The notes under the pieces: generated by a model | Database searches by the model: none | What the model was told of the DNA's origin: nothing | The model's input: the letters and a program-made list of their open reading frames with translations, nothing else | From: Melastoma dodecandrum | Lineage: Eukaryota > Streptophyta > Magnoliopsida > Myrtales > Melastomataceae | Length of the DNA stretch: 64,000 nucleotides | Assembly: GCA_029817715.1 (NCBI GenBank) | Contig: JARUPY010000495.1 | Span: forward strand, 496,001-560,000 | Reading direction: 5' to 3' | Made by a program: the position numbers and the translations under genes | In this document: positions 22,561 through 34,624 of the stretch, piece by piece | Position numbering within the stretch: the stretch's first letter is position 1 | Layout: each line of letters begins with the position of its first letter

Positions 22561-24600
22561 GCCACATCACTCAAAGACAATTTTATACATAGTAAAATAA
22601 AAACCACGAGAAATGTATGAGTTCATACCACTTATGTTATGCCTACTATGTTATCCTTCTTGCATACCAACATTGTGATCGACGTCTTTGAAGTGGCTTA
22701 ATCATTGCTTGCCTTCTATGGTTCTCACCGCACCAAGATTCCTTATGAGAACCCTCGCCGAGAATAATCCACCTTCTTATGAGAATCCTCTTTGGGAGTC
22801 AACACTAGTTCCTTATATGATCACTCGTCGGAAAGCACATCGTTTTCTTGTTAGGACTTCTACAACTACTTTACGATATCACTCGTCGGTAAAGACGCGG
22901 GCTTACGCACCATTGTTTTTAAGAAAAATGTTTTATTATTAGGTGTTGTGACTGAACCCCTTAAATACTCTAAATATAGTAAAATTTATTCTACATGGAG
23001 TCTAGAATAAAAGTTGATTCAACATGCCCCTCACGTTGAACCATGTTAGGCGAGCTTCTTTGGCCTTATGGGTGGGCTTATGTGACATCTTTTCAAATTT
23101 TTAATTCTTTTTCATCTACGCTGGGCGTGAACACTCGATCTCTGGCTCTAATACTACTATTGTACATCAATCAATGCCAAATGTCTTAAAAGCTCGAATT
23201 TTAGGTGAAGCGTTACATACTATATATTTTCATTTTTTACATGTTTATCATCATTTGAAATATATTATTTTGACATTTTTGGATGCAATAAACTTGCACT
23301 TAACTTCATTTCACTATCATAAACATTAAACGGGAACGTCTACTATGTTTTGCATGAAAAATAACAATTGCTCCAATTCGGGTCAAACCCGCGAGAATTT
23401 AAAATCAAGGGCTTCCACGCCCAACTTACATTCTTTATTGAATATGTCTAAATATATTTACCTTACTTTTGCGCTCATATACCAAGAAGAATCGCCCCGG
23501 AAACATGGATGCAGAGGCTGCCTGAGCTCTCGGGCTTGTATCTTGAGCCTCGAATATCTACGACGCTACTACCGTCTAAATTCACAAGTCTATTGCCACA
23601 TCACTCAAAGACAATTTTATACATAGCAAAATAAAAACCACGAGAAATGTATGAGTTCATACCACTTATGTTATGCCTACTATGTTATCCTTCTTGCATA
23701 CCAACATTGTGATCGACGTCTTTGAAGTGGCTTAATCATTTCTTGCCTTCTATGGTTCTCACCGCACCAAGATTCCTTATGAGAACCCTCGCGGAGAATA
23801 ACCCACCTTCTTATGAGAATCCTCTTTGGGAGTCAACACTAGTTCCTTAGATGATCACTCGTCAGAAAGCACACCAGACCTCTTGTTAGGACTTCCACAA
23901 TTACTTTACGATATCACTCGTTGGGAAGGGCGCAGCCTTACGCACCACTGTTTTAAGAAAACAAAGGTTTTATTATTAGGTGTTGTGACGGCACTCTTTA
24001 ATACTCTAAATATAGTAAAATTTATTATACATGGAGTCTAGAATAAAAGTGGATTCAACATACCCCTCACGCTGAACCGTGTTAGGCGAGCTTGTTTGGC
24101 CCTATAGGTGGGCTTATGTGACCTCTTTTCGATTTTTTTAATTCTTTTTCATCTTTGGGCAGGGCGTGAACTTTCGATCTCTGGCTTTGATACCACTGTT
24201 GTACATCAATCAACGCCAAATATCTTAAAAGCTCGAATTTTAAGTGAAGCGTTACATACTATATATTTTAATTTTAAATATGTTTATCATCATTTCAAAT
24301 ATATTATTTTGACATGTTTAGGTGCAATAAACTTGCACTTAACTTCATTTCGCTATCATAAACATTAAACGGGAACGTTCACTTTGTTTTGCATGAAAAA
24401 TAACAGTTGCTCCGATTCAGGTCAAACCTGCGGACATTTAAAATCAAGGCCTTCCACGCCCAACTTACATTCTTTATTGAAGATGTCTAAATATATTTAC
24501 CTTACTTTTGCGCTCATATACCAAGAAGAATCGCCCCGGAAACATGAATGCAGGGGCTGCCCGAGCTCTCGGGCTTGTATCTTGACCCCCGAATATCTAA
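22522..24600. repeat. Tandem duplication, two units of about 1035 bp, LTR-element derived
   Basis: Unit 1 (22522-23556) and unit 2 (23557-24600) both start TCTACGACGCTACTACCG and end CGAATATCTA, with scattered substitutions. Each contains, reading the minus strand, an LTR-like end (GATTGATGTACAAC) followed by a primer-site-like word, TGGTATCAAAGCC in unit 2 (about 24181-24193) and a decayed version in unit 1 (near 23150). Neither unit encodes a recognisable protein. The units look like an internal-plus-LTR repeat of a non-autonomous minus-strand LTR element fused to the preceding LTR. Confidence 0.75.
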
Positions 24601-25440
24601 CTCTCTCCAATTCTTCATATGCAGCTTTGCCCAACATGCTGCTTATGTCAACTTCACCTTTGTTGGTATTTTGACTTCAGCCATTGTGTGCAAAATTACT
24701 TTTAATAGAAATTACATTCTATGAGCTTTCCCCACACATCTTGTACACGTCATTTGTAATTTTGGTTAGCAAGTTCTGATCTTTTGAAGTCAAACCCGGG
24801 ATTAATATTTAAAACTGCTTGTATGCTCATAAATCCTCTGATTTCTACCAGATATATTCCATCGGCTTGACTTCATTCTGATTTTTGTGGGTCATGTTTT
24901 GGGTCACTAGATTAACATGCAACTCGGACCCATCCGGTTGAATGGGCTTAGAAAACCCATTGTCATTTTCAGTACACAAGCCTATTAGCCTCCAAAGTTT
25001 ACAGTGATATAACCCTTTAAGTTAGACATCTAGAGCTTTAGTTTCATGCCATTTGAGCTTGTATTTTGTGAGATGTGGATTTTTTGTTTATTTACATGGC
25101 ATGCGGACTATAAACGAGTTGTTTCTACAGGGTCAAATTAACTGCTTTTCCTGCTATTTTGAGCTCCATATATTCTTAGTGGGTTAGGGAGCATCACCAT
25201 GAGATTTTGTTTATTAAGTTTCCATTTTGAGCTATTTTTTCACTATTATTTTTATGAATTATTGGTTGCTCTGAAACCTTGCTTGGAGCCCAATCCACCT
25301 TGTGGGCTTCATAAACTTATATACCTTGCCCCTTTTTTGGGGCCGGTTCACCATCTCGGACTTGGGCTTGTAGGTACATGTAGTTCATCTTCGCCATGCA
25401 ACGATTCGACTCGACTCGACATTAACGATCGGTTGCCGCG
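24601..25440. other. Intergenic, no gene recognised
   Basis: Mixed, mildly AT-rich sequence. Short open frames show no family motif. Confidence 0.4.
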
Positions 25441-25452
25441 TACCATTAGAAG

Positions 25453-25593
25453 GAGCCCTTGAAAAGATGGTGCTTAAGACTCTGGTGCTCCAGTGCGTTG
25501 GGGAGCTAGAGCGGTCGCATGACCACTCGATGCTCATATACATGAGTGAGAAAAAGTATTCCGAACAGCAGCAAATGGTCCACCAGTTGCGGT
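25453..25593 (+). other. Orphan exon-like open frame
   Basis: A 47-codon frame reads GALEKMVLKTLVLQCVGELE and later IYMSEKKYSEQQQMVHQLR, ending at a donor-like CAGTTGCG|GTAAATTT. Its balanced composition and lack of low complexity look like a real plant exon rich in helix-forming residues, perhaps a coiled coil. I do not recognise the family and find no partner exon nearby. It may be an exon carried here by a duplication or transposition. Confidence 0.35.
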
Positions 25594-25599
25594 AAATTT

Positions 25600-28000
25600 C
25601 CGTAATTTGGCATTAAAGTTTGCAAACCTGGGGCATATTTGGTTTATAAAAATTTTCTACTCATTTCAAGTTTAAGAAATTTTTTTTTCCCATTTCAGTT
25701 TTCAATTTTTTTGGTGGAATGCAATTATTTTTTAGATATGATTTTGAAACTGCATTTGACATTCGCAAAATATTTGAAACATTATTTAAATATAAAACAT
25801 TCATGGCGCACCTATCGGTGATACCATGTGTTGGGTTGAACTATAAGCCAAGTCATACATAAGTTAAACTTATGAACTATATCATAAAGTAGTCACATTT
25901 AACCTAAGAAGGTTGGGTCCATTATTTATTTAGCCCGAAATTGCTCAATAGTCCAGGGTTCGTTAATCTCCAAAAACATATCTATGACTTGTGGCTTGTC
26001 TTAAATATACTTTAAAACCAGAAACAAAAACCTATATATCATCTCGGACCCGCTTTATATTAATTCTGCACAAAAATGAAAGTGCAAAATACTTTGTAAC
26101 GGGACCTTATAATATAAAGGTAACGAATCATATTTCATCGATATATCATTCCAACCACGAGGTATTGATTCGGCATTAATAAAATTTTAATGTTTACAAA
26201 CATTTTGGTCCATGATAAGGTGGTATACATTAGATTTTGATTTCTATCATATTATCTAGAGATTAAAAAAAATGCATTTAAGTCAAGCAGTCTCCATCGG
26301 ACAGTCAAATTGTGTGTAAAACTCGTGAAGGAGTACATGGGGCAATCACATGGCAAACTCAAGTTCTAGGTACTAAATCCGAGCCAGGGGATAATCAAGA
26401 AAGAATTGATCATATCTCAACTTATAATCGTGTGAATCATATGCATAGTATACATCAAATAGTCCATAAGTTGGAGAGGAATGAGTGTATGTTGGGTATG
26501 TATCAATCTGAGCTAGCATGAGGTTGCAGCGATACGTTTCCTAAGACCTCTGGAAGCTCGCTGAGAGTGCCAAATTCCATCTGGGCGCTCGAAATTCTGT
26601 TTTAAATGTTAAACAACGTTAACCTGTGACCATTGATTCAAAACGTTAACCTGTTCCTTCACAACGTGATTGTCTGTCCCAATTACGAACATCTAGAAGA
26701 GAGCATCTGTCCACATTTATGTGTGCACAAGACAGATTACCAATTGGTTTTTTGGACTAGAGACAACAACAACAAAACAAGAGACAAAGATGAGAAATGA
26801 TTGATGAAAAAACTCGACAACTAAGTTGGAAAGTACGATGATAGATTTCAGTACTTCTGTGTCCAAGGCAGGATCAATGTGGGCAGACATGATTCAATTG
26901 ATCGACGCGGATGAACAAGATTGGAGATATGTCGGCGCTTAATTTATAACTAAGAGCGGGATGAATTAGTCTTTTTATTCAAATGAGACTTTTGATCTTT
27001 TTCCCACTTACCCCAACATCGGAAAACTTAAACTTCCGTGGAAACACGACCTGAGAGATTATGCAGTCGACGTAGGTGACGAAGTGACAACATCATGCAA
27101 CATTCTTGCTCAATTCCGCTTCAGGCAGTAAAATACGTAATTTATTCCGCTCCCCCCATGTTGGGCCAATTATTGCCTCTTTGGCACCTCTTATTAGAGC
27201 TACGAAAATGAGGTTAATTTCAAAAAAGTTTACATTTTAATTTTCAAAATATCGCTAGTATATAATAAGAGGTGTCAAAGATCGTGACAGTTACAATTTC
27301 TTACAAAAATGGGGTTCTGGATCGTGAATTTATGGAAGATGATTTCACGAGCTATAAAAAAAAATGCGATCTATTGGTAGAGATGCGGTCTTCCACCACG
27401 ACACTAATAGACAGTGAAAAAAACAATTGATCGGGTTGCTTGTTGTTATGGTATCGAAGGAGTGTCGTGGTCTAAAACTTGGTGCAGCGTCGCATCCAGG
27501 ATCGTGATCCCGTTCCGACAACAAAAAAGAAACACGCAGCAGCCTACTTGATCGCTTCTTTCATCAGCTACATTAGTATCGCCGCCGCCGTCAAGGATCG
27601 TAAACTCAATTTGTACACCAGTGTCATGGTTCTCAATCACGTTCTTATGGCATATGAAATCCTAAACTGCGAGGCAGCGACGATTTTTTAGTATTTGGAA
27701 ACAATAACAGTATTTTGTCATTTTTTAACTAACTGTACTTTCGTATAAATAACCAGTTTGTCGCGGGTTGCAGAGTTTTATTTGTTAGACGCCACCATCC
27801 CTAAGCCAATATGCGGGACCAAAAAGCGAAAGCCGGAACGATGCATTTACTTGATATAATTCACACGAGTGCAAATGTATTATATAAACATTTAGTCTCC
27901 TTGTTATTTGTCTTTGTCAGGCGAGAAGAGGGAAGGAGTGTTTTAACTTAACTTCAAAGGAAAAAAAGGAAAAGGAATGGCGGCATCGCTTTCGCTGGTA
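25600..28000. other. Intergenic, no gene recognised
   Basis: AT-rich in 25640-26300. A 70-codon frame at 27479-27691 shows no known motif. No repeat pair or RNA gene was seen. Confidence 0.4.
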
Positions 28001-28024
28001 GTAATAATAATAATAATAATAATC
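27999..28024. repeat. (TAA)n microsatellite
   Basis: About eight TAA/AAT units. A second, less regular ATT-rich run follows at 28085-28117. Confidence 0.85.
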
Positions 28025-28314
28025 TCATGGTAAATGAACTTTCCCCATGTTTTCTTAAAAAGCAACTCAGAATCATCATTCTTGTTATCATTATTTATTA
28101 TTTATTATTATTATTTTAAATTATGACTATTAAAAGAGGAGGAGGAGAAACTTTACCGATTTTTTTTTTTTGTAGGATCTTTTCATCTCCCCATTTTTCC
28201 CACTAAAACCTAAAACAAGGAATTAAAAATAAAAATGTTAGGCCTCTTTTGCGTGCCTGGAAACGAATTGCGAATGGCGAAGGATTCCCCCTTTCCCCCC
28301 GCCCCTCTTCTTCG

Positions 28315-29026
28315 CTACTTTGATCTAGAGCTACACCGATTCGTGCCACTGAAAGTCCCGTTCGACGGATGGAAGCGGAGATGACAGTCGAGGTTGCAAC
28401 GGAACTTGATGGATCCGAGGGGTCCGACCCGCCACTGCGCCCGCGAGCTCCCCTTCAGGTCGAAGCTCACCTCGTTCATCCTTATCGACTCGCTCACCTT
28501 GTCCATCATCTCCGGGTCCAGCGGTATCGGGGACGACTCCACCACATAATGGAAGTCCACCGATGAATTCTTCTTCACCACAAATGGGTCCGCCACCATC
28601 AGCCTCGCTATGCTCAGCCCCGCATAGCTCAGCACGAAGCTCATGTCCTGAGAAGAGGAGACCAATCATAGATGTAAACAAGCAGCACAAGCGGACTCCT
28701 TATCGTTTTCTTTTTGTTCTTTTGGGTTTCGGAAGCCAAACCTGGAAGGCAGCATGAGCCTTGGCATTGTCATTCTCCGCATGGATGTTTATGAACATAC
28801 GGGTGACGAGCACGCCACTCTGGTCGAACTGGAACTGGTCAAGCCTTGCCGCGGTCACACTGATGAAGGGCACTCGGGGATGTATGACTATATAGCCCAC
28901 AAAAACAACGAAGCCAACGATGATAACTGCGACGGTGAGGATGGTGCACACGATGGCCGCGCACCAGACAAAGGGGCTGGTGCGTTGTTGATGGGGGCCG
29001 ACGATGTATTTGCCGGTACTCTTCAT
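28315..29026 (-). CDS. LEA_2 / NHL-type membrane-anchored protein, two exons
   Basis: CDS complement(join(28315..28647, 28742..29026)), 205 residues. Exon 1 (95 codons) ends CTTCCAG|GTTTGG; a 94-bp intron ends TTCTCAG; exon 2 starts DMSFVLSY. A short basic N-terminus (MKSTGKYIVGPHQQR) is followed by one long hydrophobic segment at about 20-48 (AAIVCTILTVAVIIVGFVVF) and then a LEA_2-type beta domain (about 50-200). Proteins of this late-embryogenesis-abundant hydroxyproline-rich glycoprotein group (NDR1/HIN1-like) are usually plasma-membrane proteins linked to defence and stress; that role is family knowledge. The CT-rich sequence upstream (29030-29400 on the minus strand) is probably 5' UTR and promoter. 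Confidence 0.85.
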
Positions 29027-31735
29027 TGGCCGGGGACGAGGAGAATCACCTCCTGTGCTTCCAAAAGAGACATCTGTAGCTTAAGACTCTTAATCTCGAT
29101 CCGTGGCAAGTGTCTGAAACTTCTTTGAAGGTTTGAATGGGAGCCAATGTCCAAGGATGTCAGAGTTTGAGGAAATTGGGAGACCGTGAAAAAGCAAGAG
29201 AAAAGGAAGAATTGAGAAATGGGATTGTTTCTAATGGTGGGTAAGTGGGGTTGTGGAGGTGGGTTTGGCATCGTTTTATGTGTTGGGGTTGGCTTTACTT
29301 TATTGGTATTTGGAAAATAATTTAGAGAAAAAGAGGGGGAAATTGAGATGTTGGTTTGGAATGGAAGGGGTTTAAGGTGGAAGTAAGGGACAACAAGACA
29401 AAGAAAGGACAAAGGGCAGAAGGAATAATACCATAATTAAGGGAGAAGTGCTTTTTTATTGCCAGTCCCTAGGTTTTTGTTCTTGGGACAACAGAGACAG
29501 ACATGATGCCAATGATTTCTCTCCCACTTTGTGCTTCTTGTGTAAGAAAAAAACCCAGTTGCCTTACCTGTGGTTCTGCATTGATTGGCAAAGACTGAGT
29601 TTTAGCTCCTAATTATGCACCCAAAAACCTTTTAGCACAGCCCACATATATCAAAACAAGAATAATAATAATAATAACAAAAGAAGAAAGATTAATAATT
29701 AACAAGTAATCAAAAGAATGATGAGATCTCTCCAATGGGTTCTGATGGTCCCTGCTGGGTGATTCTTTTTCTGGTTTACACGGATCCCAATAGTTCCTTT
29801 GTGTTGGGTCGAAGATGGGAAACACGCATTGATTAGCATACAAGGTATCTTTTATACCCACCACCACCATCTGCAACCAAATCAAAAGCCAAATCAGGAT
29901 GCTCATCCATCAAAAGCAGGCAGGGTAAAGTTCAGGCACCACTCTTTGAAAGAAAATATATTAAAACATAAAAAAATATTTTATTACTTATATATTAGTA
30001 ATGAAAATCTTCGAACATATAGGAAGCAAGTCAGAGACAGTACCTTGAAAGTGTAGTTAGCGAAAGTACTTATCAGATATTGAACAAGCATTTTGAGAAA
30101 GTAGCTTCAGGCTGAACTTATGAAATAGCATAGCATACGTAGGCGAAACAAAAAAAGGATTCCTGGAGGAGCCCTCCTTGAAGTATGCCAATTTGGGATC
30201 TCCTTAACATCTACCGGTTCTGCACACTTCTTATTTGTCTGGGCAATGAAGGCTCGATGGTATCTTAATTGCTGTAATGGGCCCAGCAGAAACAATCAAC
30301 TGACAAGATCGTCCAAAGGGCTGCACGCAACTATGACTATCGGTCGGGTTTGTATTTTCTGAGCTGCAAGTTTTACTAGAAGTACCTCTAGCACACATTT
30401 TACCAAAAAAATGTCAACCCAGTGATTTTTTTCTTCTTTTCATTACCTTCTACAGGATTCTTAAAGTGGCACCTCATATGCATATAAAAGCAGAAAAACA
30501 GTCTGAAATATGCTGGAAAAGAAGAAAAGAATATATAAATAATTGTGCTCTCCAGTTGACAAAACAGAGCTTGATCAAGAGCCCAAAAGGTAAACAAAAT
30601 CAGGAAGAGTCGGATGATTATTACATTTCTGACAGCTAAACTTTCATCCCACAAAGTCATGCCGGGACTATTATATTGAGCTGTCTGTACACAGAAAGCG
30701 ATGGTGGCCAACAAAAGTAAAGTCGTAAAGGGTTGAATTCCATCTAAAATCATGAAGGTATGGAAGAGTCGGGTTCCGAGAAGGATAAAAGTTAGGGAAA
30801 ACTTCATTGGCAATATTCAATGGTAGAATCAAATGAAATGATGCATATAAATCAACCAAAGACTACCATTATCATAAACAATCATAAACAGAAAGTGATA
30901 AAAGATATCATTGTGAAAGATGCGCAAACATCAGAATATTGCTTTCAGGTAAAATATCAGCATTACAGAAACTTCAGTCAGATGCAAAATCAGGGGTTAC
31001 AAGATTCAGTTGTTCAGGAATGATAGCAATTGTTACTAAATCGAAGGAACCTGACCGATGAGGTAAAACGCTCCATACAAATCCTTCCCTCGCAGCAACC
31101 ATCATGAAAACAAGTCAATGATACATAGTAAGTTATTAACAAAGGTAAACTATGAAACTCTGAGCATTAAATCCTGCAGTCAGCAGTAAGTTTGTAACAA
31201 TGGGAACCATCTACGGCAACTAAAATATAAAGTCCTGCTCAATGCAAATGCAAGATAATCAGACAGAATAACGACGGCAAAGATTCAGGCAAGGACAATG
31301 ATTATTCACACAACACGTGGAATTCAAATCAAATCAACAAAGAAACCAATTGAACTGAGTTGTAGCACATTTTGATAACCTAATACAACCATCTTGACAG
31401 TGACTACAGATAATGAAATTTGGGAGATTTCACTTGAGCTTATAGCTGATTGATACCTTCACTCCTCAATAGCATCCTTCTATACATAAAATCTTAAGTC
31501 TATTATCATCAAACAAACTGTTGGCGAGCGTCGGATGGCCTTAACACCTCATTCTTTGTCTCGTGTTCCTTATACATAATATTGCCTAACCAAAGAAATT
31601 TACCAGCAGAAAGCAATTTAAGATAGCAAAAGACACGTTTTACCGTAAATGAACTACATATCAAGTGACATGTACAAAAACAGAAGAAGGAATTACACTC
31701 CAGTGCTTCATATGAAAGGCTCATTGGAAACACAT
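29027..31735. other. Intergenic between LEA_2 and PPR genes
   Basis: No further gene is supported. Open frames at 29613-29906 and 30400-30813 (minus) are hydrophobic or low complexity and match nothing I know. An (ATA)n run lies at 29661-29677. The stretch just below 31735 may contain the 3' UTR of the PPR gene. Confidence 0.4.
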
Positions 31736-33172
31736 TCAAGCTTTTCGTCTCTTCAAAATGTTCTCACAAGTATCCCCGACAGTCCTTCGGTTCCTAATCT
31801 TTGACATTACAACCAGCAGCTTTTCCATCGTTGAATCATATATGTTGACTCTTCTATCAAGCATATCTTCGGAAAATGATTTTAATTCTTGAAACCTTCC
31901 CAAACTATACAAACCAAGGAGTAATTCATTTGCACTGGCATCGAGATCACGGACTCCATTATCAACCATATAGTTCCACACTTCAACACTCATCTCAGGG
32001 TCATCTTGGTCGAAGAACATGGAGATTGCCATGGCACAATTAGAGGGAGTCGGCATATACTCATTCTTTATCATCTCCTCAAAGAACCCAGAGGTCTCTC
32101 TAACACTCTTGTTCTTAATCAAACAACTGAAGATCATGTTGTATGTTGAAGCATCAGGAAAAACCCCATGAAGTGGCATCTCATCAAGTATCCTGAATGC
32201 GTCATCAATCATTTTGTTCTCGGTTAACAAACCAACCATTGCATTACACATCACTAAACTAGGTATCAACCCGCTACCAACCATAACATCCCACACTCGC
32301 ATCGCATTGTCAGAATCCTTCTTCTTAAGGATAATATCGATAGCAAAAGAAAAGAACCGCAGACCGGGTAAGCAGTTCTTCCCTTTCATCACATTCAAAC
32401 ACTTTAACGCCTCATCTAAGTTCGATCCTTTCATGAGCGTTATCAACAAGGCATTGTAGGCCCGCACGTTCCCCGGATGCAATCCAATCCTCAACACCAT
32501 CTCTTCAAATAACATCTGCGCCTTGGTCGCATCACCTTCGATCTCCAACCTTTCAAACAGTACAGTGAAAGTCTCCCAGTCAGGCGGTATTTTCTCCCTC
32601 ACCCTATCAAAAAACTCCATGGCCTTTGATGCCATACCCTCCTCCTTGCAAATGGCGATCAGCAGTGAATTCACTGCCACAACATCCTGCTCCACCCCAT
32701 ACTCCCCCAACACATCAAAGCACCTCACCGCATCTTCGACCCTTTTGGCAGTGCAATAACTACCAAAAGCGGACTCAAAAGCGGCCATATTCACTGCCCC
32801 CTCCAGCCGCATAGCCCGCAGCATCTCCCACATCTTCTCGAACAGCTGATTCTTCCCGAGCAAGTCCACAATCAAATTCCAACAACCCACGGCATGCTTG
32901 CGCCCGACCCCGGCCCACTGGAAGAACTTAACTGCCGAGGCGGGGTAATTGTAGGAGTACCGGAGGACCTCCTCAACGAGAGCCGGAGTCGGGAAAATGG
33001 CCGCAGCGGAGAGCGCGGGCTCTAGGGTGGAAGGGGGGACGCGTACGAGGAGCTCGCAGATGATCCTGGCGGAAGGGGAGACGTCTGGGGCGTCCTCGTG
33101 GGTAGGGAATTGGATTGGCTGTAAGTGCGACGGTGGGTTCAGCACGGCCGCCGTCGGCTGCGGAGGCGACAT
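31736..33172 (-). CDS. P-class pentatricopeptide repeat protein (intact, intronless)
   Basis: 478 residues in one exon, as is usual for PPR genes. An N-terminal region (1-70) leads into PPR text with about nine to ten 35-residue motifs; clear ones include CWNLIVDLLGKNQLFEKMWE (about 97-116), AYNALLITLMKGSNLDEALK, MCNAMVGLLTENKMIDDAFR and TYNMIFSCLIKNKSVRETSG. No E, E+ or DYW extension is present, so it is P class, a type that binds organelle RNA and supports stability, splicing or translation. The N-terminus lacks an obvious long basic presequence, so mitochondrial or plastid location is only inferred. The start ATG at 33172 is the first of the frame. It ends with a basic tail (ENILKRRKA). 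No premature stop is seen. Confidence 0.9.
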   Translation of the reverse strand: MSPPQPTAAVLNPPSHLQPIQFPTHEDAPDVSPSARIICELLVRVPPSTLEPALSAAAIFPTPALVEEVLRYSYNYPASAVKFFQWAGVGRKHAVGCWNLIVDLLGKNQLFEKMWEMLRAMRLEGAVNMAAFESAFGSYCTAKRVEDAVRCFDVLGEYGVEQDVVAVNSLLIAICKEEGMASKAMEFFDRVREKIPPDWETFTVLFERLEIEGDATKAQMLFEEMVLRIGLHPGNVRAYNALLITLMKGSNLDEALKCLNVMKGKNCLPGLRFFSFAIDIILKKKDSDNAMRVWDVMVGSGLIPSLVMCNAMVGLLTENKMIDDAFRILDEMPLHGVFPDASTYNMIFSCLIKNKSVRETSGFFEEMIKNEYMPTPSNCAMAISMFFDQDDPEMSVEVWNYMVDNGVRDLDASANELLLGLYSLGRFQELKSFSEDMLDRRVNIYDSTMEKLLVVMSKIRNRRTVGDTCENILKRRKA

Positions 33173-33480
33173 CGTTATTTTGCCGGTGCGACGGTGGCTG
33201 TGAATTTAGGGAAATTATTGCGTGCTTCAAGATACCTTTTATTTTTAATGTTTGTTTGTCCCGAGTAATGATAGATACCACATAGATAAATAAAATAATT
33301 TTTCGATTAAGACAACTTTTTAAATTTACGAATAACGTCCATCGACTTCAATTCCTAAAGAATTCTTCGAGCAGCGATTACTTGGGTTTATGTTTCATGG
33401 GTCTCAGTTCCGAATTTTTTTACATAACGAAGTTACCGTTGGAAAGCGCGATAATTGGTTGCATACCAATACCACGTTTA
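33173..33480. other. PPR upstream region
   Basis: AT-rich, presumably the promoter and 5' UTR of the minus-strand PPR gene; no motif is convincing. Confidence 0.35.
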
Positions 33481-33484
33481 TGGG

Positions 33485-34067
33485 AAAGAAGGTACTCGTA
33501 CGAGGGCAAATGTTCGTATACGTGTAACATTAACCTTACAAATATTTGCACAGAAGATATTTCCTAATCTTGAGGCGCTATCTTTTGTAGCTGTGCTCTC
33601 TCTGACTTGTACTTATCAAGTGATACGCAAACTTGCAAATCAACTACTCGAAGGGCATATATTTTTATTTAAAGTTAAACGTAACGAGACGATTTGTCAG
33701 CTATATTAAAAGACACAATAATGGAATATCATAACAATAATGTATTTTCATTTTAAACACTTGCTGATAAATTAGAGTGACAATTCTTCTAATTTGTTTT
33801 GTATGACTACAATTAGAGTGAAGTCGTGTGTCTTTGATGGATATATCTCCTTCGAAAGGTAATGATAAAAAACAGTTGCATAAGTTGTGGTGATTTATGA
33901 GTATCATGTATTTAAACTTCATCCTCAGTCATTGAGCATGTTGTAAGAGGATTTCTCTTGTTCCTGTATTTCTATCTTTAGTTCTCTGGTAGAATCTTGC
34001 ATGCCATTAAAAGTGCATCGCCATGCTTGGAGTAGTCAGGTTTTTGCTTTGTTTTACTGAACTAGGA
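33485..34067 (+). repeat. Duplicated block, malic-enzyme unit A (left part)
   Basis: Matches 61540-62067: both contain ATATTTGCACAGAAGATATT, TTATCAAGTGATACGCAAAC and GTTCTCTGGTAGAATCTTGC. It is non-coding DNA upstream of the first recognisable malic-enzyme exon. Confidence 0.85.
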
Positions 34068-34619
34068 TTGCAAGAAAAATGCCTAGAAGGTGATGATTAT
34101 ATTTCTGTTATTGATGAATTCATGGAAGCTGTGTTCCATCGCTGGCCTAATGTGATTGCACAGATACCTTCACATGCTTGAACTTGTTTGAAAAGTAATA
34201 ATTTGAGTCAGTGGTGTTTATTTGGATGAACTAATGCATATTTGCAAGCAGTTTGAAGATTTCCAAAGTAAGTGGGCCTTCAAGTTATTGCAGCGTATTG
34301 CAACACGTACAGAATGTTTAATGATGATGTCAAGGTCAGAAGACCTTTCTCTAGTCCCTATAGAGTATTTTGAAGACATTTCTAATCCTTCGTCATTAGG
34401 AAGAGATATTATCTTATTTCCTTGTAGTATTTTGTGCTCTTGGAATAATGGTTCTTTCCTCCTAGACCGAGACAGAAGGAAGCTAATAGGAATCAATATA
34501 TACCTGAGTTTCTTTTATTTGAAAAAAATTGGAATCTTGATAAAACAAACGGGCATTGAGGGCTGTTATTTATTTTTCATTTGAAGGCTATATTAGGAAT
34601 ATAATCCGGTAAGGGATCC

Positions 34620-34624
34620 ACTGC
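34620..34624. repeat. Target-site duplication ACTGC, left
   Basis: ACTGC directly precedes the element; the same five bases follow it at 43082-43086. The empty paralogous site reads ACAGCCTGATGGG at 62577-62589. Confidence 0.92.

Noticed and set aside
30400..30813. 137-codon minus-strand hydrophobic frame
   Set aside because: AT-rich DNA gives F/L/I-rich text; no family motif and no paralogue.
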